Source of the DNA: Impatiens glandulifera
Taxonomy: Eukaryota > Streptophyta > Magnoliopsida > Ericales > Balsaminaceae
Direction of reading: 5' to 3'
Assembly: GCF_907164915.1 (NCBI RefSeq)
Contig: NC_061869.1
Span: forward strand, 12,236,221-12,300,220
DNA length: 64,000 nt
Under the pieces are notes generated by a model. It did not search any database and was not told the origin of the DNA. It worked only from the letters and a program-made list of their open reading frames with translations. The position numbers and the translations under genes were made by a program. Shown piece after piece: positions 60,311-64,000 of the stretch (position 1 is its first letter; each line of letters opens with the position of its first letter).

Positions 60311-60490
60311 ATATTTGACCATTAATCAGACGCATAACATGGACGGGCTCAAACTCAGAACTTCGGGGAGACTCATAATATTCATCTTTTGTTATTAATC
60401 AGACGCATAACATGGACGGGCTCAAACTCAGGACTTCGGGGAGACTCATAATATTCATCTTTTGTTGTCTCTAAGCTAGAATAAGAGATC
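60311..60490 (-). repeat. SINE family B copy with a 73-bp internal tandem duplication
   Basis: The 73-bp unit occupies 60321-60393 and 60394-60466 with a single mismatch (CAGAAC versus CAGGAC). On the minus strand each unit contains GAGTTTGAGCCCGTCC, a B-box variant shared with SINE family B, and the head TCTAGCTTAGAG lies at about 60470-60481. The duplication is very recent. Confidence 0.7.
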
Positions 60491-60918
60491 CAAATTACTC
60501 ATACCCATTTTATTAGACATTTGAATTGTACCGTACACAAAATTATAAAAACAAATTCAATTAACACAATTCTTTAGTTTTCCAACCAACTTAATAAATT
60601 AGAATAGGTAATATATCCCAAAACATTGTAAATAATATTTTATTTATAATTTAATTAAAAAAACAAAATTAATATTTATAATAAAATGACCATTTGAAAT
60701 AGGCTCAAATAGCTGAATTTAATAATTCAAGTATGATATTACATAATTTATAATTGAGTATTCTCTATTTTACTATGTTCTTCGTAACATTCAAAAAAAT
60801 GAATGGCATTTTAAATTCTAATTTATAAATGAAACAGCTATTTCAAAATGGTCATAGGTAATTGAATAAGAGGATTCCAAATTATTTGAAATGAGTTAAC
60901 AACATTTTCCCCAACTTC
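60491..60918. other. Spacer holding the PPR gene 3' UTR
   Basis: AT-rich, downstream of the PPR stop codon. No other feature seen. Confidence 0.45.
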
Positions 60919-63504
60919 TCAATCAAGCAAATCCGAAACAGGATTCCTCTTAAACGCATCAACCTGAACCAATTGAGCCGCCAAACCCTTACTCAAAACG
61001 ATATTATCTGCCTTAATCCTCTCTTTAATCCCATAGGCCGGAACCTTAGCAATCGCATAAGCCCGCACCAACGTTACAAACTGTCGAACACGAGAAACAT
61101 ACCCTGCCTGTCTCATCCTATAAAACATTTTCTCTGTATTATGAACATCTCCTCTCTTCGAATATTCTTCCATAATAGTCATATACGACTGAAAAAGCGG
61201 TTTCATCTGGTTCTGCATTGCAGCCTTAGTCAATATGGAATCAGCTTTCTCCACTTCACCCGAAACAACGTATAAATTTACCAAAACGTCCCAAGTCCAA
61301 GGACCAATCCTTAAACCGCTCTCAACCATCTGCTTCACCAGATCCTTACCCTTTGTCAACATCTTGTGATCAACGTAAACTTTCAAAAGCATGGTGTATT
61401 GTTTCAAACACGGGTTTTTCTTGAATTTCCATCGTTTTTGCATCCCGTTAAAGACAGCCTCCGCTTCTTCGACTTTGTTCAGTTTCCCAAAAGCTTCTAT
61501 AGCTGAAAGACATTCTTGACTATTAGCGGTCGCTTCGCATGCTTTCCAGATTCTCCGAACTTCCTCTTCTTCTCCAAGGCCCGAGTAGAGAGACAGTAAC
61601 GCCCCTGCAGACTTTTGAAGATCTTTAGTGTTTTTTCCTTCAATTTCCTTCATAAACGCCTTTGCTTTCTCTTTAAAACCTGCCAAGACGTAATATTTCG
61701 CGATCAGGGCTAGTGTTTTGTTATCGGGTTCAGTTCCTTCTTCTTTCATAGTTTCAAAAATCTGATCTATTGCCTGTATATCTTTTGCCTGGCCTTTTGC
61801 GTCTATCAATATATGGTAAGTAAATAGAGTTGGTTTGACGTTCTCTTTCTCCATTAGTTGAAGCACATCGGCTATCTTGTTCTTGTCACTTCTTTTGTGT
61901 AGTAGGAGTAACTGGTTGCAAGCAAAGGCTGTAACTGGAAATCCGAGTTCCATCATTTTGTTGAAAACTTCTTCAGCTTTCTTCACGTTTGTTGTCATGG
62001 CACAATTAGCAAGCAAAGTCCTGTAAACTACTTCTCCTCTGAAAGATTCAGGAATCTTTCCAATGTAGCTCTCGCCATTCTGGAGGCCTTGCGTCTTGGA
62101 AATTAGATCAAGTCGAGAAGCATAATCTCTCTCAACAAAATCAACCTTCTTATTTGATTCTAGCCATTCTGAGAGCTGCAAGTTTAACATACAAATCAAA
62201 ACCATAGATGGCAAGGAAAGGAGTACATTCTTATTTTCTTATTATATTATAAACCCCAAACCATCGTGTCACTCATTTGAACTTAAGACATTCTTTGTAA
62301 GAATTGAACATGAGACCTTGTTCTCTTAGGCAAGACTCTTTCGAGTTGAGCTAACCTAGTAAGTTATTATCTTTAGAAATAAGTGAAACTAGGAATGGTC
62401 CTAGTTTGCAAACTAAAGCATAGTTATTGAACACATTTAGGCTTAATCCAGATGAGGCTATGAAAACAACTCATAATCATGATCACACTTCAATTCAGGT
62501 TTCTCAATTGTAATCAAGCTTGAGACCTCAAGATGGTAAATACATAAACCCTTTAACCTAGTAAAGTTTATTCTCTAAGGAATATGAAGAAACCAACCCA
62601 TCAAAGTGGAGACTGGCAATATGAACATAACATTCATAAATACACAATCAACTATATCCCCCATCATTTTAGTCAGTCATTAACCCCAAAATCTAGCCAT
62701 TTAGGAGAGTGCAATATAAAAGATGATGATAATCCTACCAACAAATAAAAAATGACAAGTTCAAGGAATTGTATAGAGCATAACCTGCAAGGCCTTCCCA
62801 TACATTCGTCGCTTTCGAAGGTTTACCATAAGGAAGTATATATCTGTCTTATGCACCTCATTTCCGCCTTCAATCCATTTATCTAAAGCATTTTCAACAG
62901 ACGAAGAATCAGTAACAGATTTGAGCAACATTAAAGAACTCTTCCTGTTAGGATATCCTTTATCAGTTCCTCTACGGGTCTCATTTGATTGTTCTTCAAC
63001 ATCATAATGTTCATCTTCCTCAGACAACTCTGGTTCAGAAACCAATTCATCTTTATTTCCATCCTCACTAGTACCATCTAAGGTTACCACTGTAGGTTCA
63101 AGCTCCGAGAAGCCATCTTCAATATCATCTTCTTCATTACTACTGTCTGTTGCCCTAACATGTGAATAAAACATGCACCTTCTTGGGAAACATTTTGGTG
63201 AAAATTCAAGTACGTTGTAAAATCTCTTCAAGGATATCACTGGTGAAGTGATTGTCTCATTGCAAGAACTAGCTAATTCTGATTTATGAAATAGTGTTTG
63301 AAACGTTCTAATACTGATTCCATGGCTCCTGAATAACAAGATTTGAGTTAGAGATTTAGAAAGAAAGCGGGATAATTCAGAATTCGAAGAATCAGACGAA
63401 AAATGCAGGAAGATTAATAACCCTGATTGGGATATATATAAAGGATGGAAGAAGAAAGTGGTTTACCTAATAATAGGATGATTTATACGACGAACTGCTA
63501 ACAT
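60919..63504 (-). CDS. P-type pentatricopeptide repeat protein, mitochondrial (PPR596-like)
   Basis: Three exons on the minus strand: 63504-63467, 63328-62785, 62175-60919; 1839 nt, 612 aa, ending SDLLD. The N-terminus (MLAVRRINHPIIRSHG) is basic and suits a mitochondrial presequence. Residues about 75-130 are strongly acidic. From about residue 215 to the end lie P-type PPR motifs (for example VVYRTLLANCAMTTNVKKAE and FTYHILIDAKGQAKD), with no E or DYW domain, so an RNA-binding rather than editing-deaminase role is expected. The sequence ALQLSEWLES...VERDYASRLDLI is the hallmark of the Arabidopsis At1g80270 (PPR596) and At1g15480 group, linked to mitochondrial RNA processing; the target here is unknown. 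Intron 2 contains a dispersed repeat also found at 53640-54040. No breaks were seen. Confidence 0.92.
62290..62690 (-). repeat. Dispersed repeat inside PPR intron 2
   Basis: Inverted relative to its partner at 53640-54040. At its plus-strand left part, the minus strand reads GGTTAGCTCAACTCG and later CATGTTCAATTCTTAC, resembling tRNA A and B boxes, so part of it may be tRNA-derived. The tRNA-like part is partly deleted in the partner. Confidence 0.65.
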
Positions 63505-64000
63505 CTTGATAATCTGTACTGACTTCCAGCAAAGTAATCAATCAGGTATGGCGATTTATGAATGATGATTGTGCAGGGGAGGAATCCATAACTCGTATAT
63601 GAAAAAGAAGCAAAATTAGCCGACCTTTCTTAAACCCTAAAATCCCTCCTTTGTTTGTTTTCTTATATTAAGGGTTTAAGTGTTCGGTTGATTGATTTGT
63701 GCCCCCAACTAAGTATTAACTTTTTTTTTTTTGATAAACATTTTTCTAAAACTTATAAAAAAAAGTTATTACAAAGATTTTTTTTTTTTTTTTTCTATTG
63801 GGGGATGAAAATGAAATTAAAAACGAAAGCGCGAAAAATAAAAGTTGGGAACAATATTTTATTACCTGATTTATGGGTTTATTAGCACTACGAGTGATGA
63901 AAAAAAATTTAAAGTGGTGATAAAACATAATTTTTTAATGACCCAATTACAGTGGCTCGAACTTGGGATGGGATGATTTTACTAAATAGGGTTCGAATTT
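63505..64000. promoter_or_regulatory. PPR gene upstream region with telo-box
   Basis: AAACCCTAA at 63632-63640 is a telo-box, common near the start of plant housekeeping and organelle-biogenesis genes. Poly-T runs follow at about 63721 and 63779. No other gene begins in this stretch; the short open frames at 63655-63928 are chance. Confidence 0.45.

Overview
The window is nuclear DNA of a flowering plant, most likely a eudicot. The evidence is intron-rich genes with GT/AG splice sites, plant-only families (CAT-type vacuolar amino-acid transporter, P-type PPR protein, plant USP, plastid DnaJ-zinc-finger protein), a eukaryotic tRNA-Asp, very AT-rich intergenic DNA and a typical plant set of mobile elements (hAT, CACTA, PIF/Harbinger-like MITEs, tRNA-derived SINEs, LINE and Ty3/gypsy debris). 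The species cannot be told from the sequence alone.

Layout. (1) 566-5461 (+): a complete 14-exon cationic amino-acid transporter gene (614 aa). (2) 5.5-33.5 kb: a gene-poor block. It holds LTR-like debris, a hAT element (14480-21071) with an intact 8-bp target duplication, a 5.3-kb non-autonomous CACTA element nested inside it (15652-20970), SINE copies, a LINE remnant, and three long hairpin-forming structures (23347-24069, 28750-29372, 30715-32371). (3) 33890-39712 (+): a second complete 14-exon CAT gene (629 aa), paralogous to the first with the same exon layout. (4) 40537-41505 (-): a three-exon gene for a plastid-type DnaJ cysteine-rich protein, convergent with the CAT gene. (5) 41570-50748: a direct duplication of about 2.8 kb whose two copies flank a truncated CACTA element; only the second copy carries a PIF/Harbinger-like insertion. 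(6) 51.4-52.8 kb: another CACTA end and a gypsy gag remnant. (7) 53455-53526: tRNA-Asp(GUC). (8) 54.7-63.5 kb: a gene-dense tail with a small complex I subunit gene (+), then on the minus strand a lysine/glutamate repeat protein, a universal stress protein and a PPR protein.

Exon joins were worked out by hand from splice consensus, reading frame and family similarity. All seven reconstructed protein-coding genes have coding lengths divisible by three and end in stop codons, so none looks broken. They do not form one pathway: two paralogous amino-acid transporters sit beside unrelated housekeeping, organellar and stress genes. The most notable points are the nested hAT/CACTA insertion with both target duplications preserved, the pair of head-to-head MITEs sharing one TTA, and the duplicated intergenic block with a copy-specific insertion.
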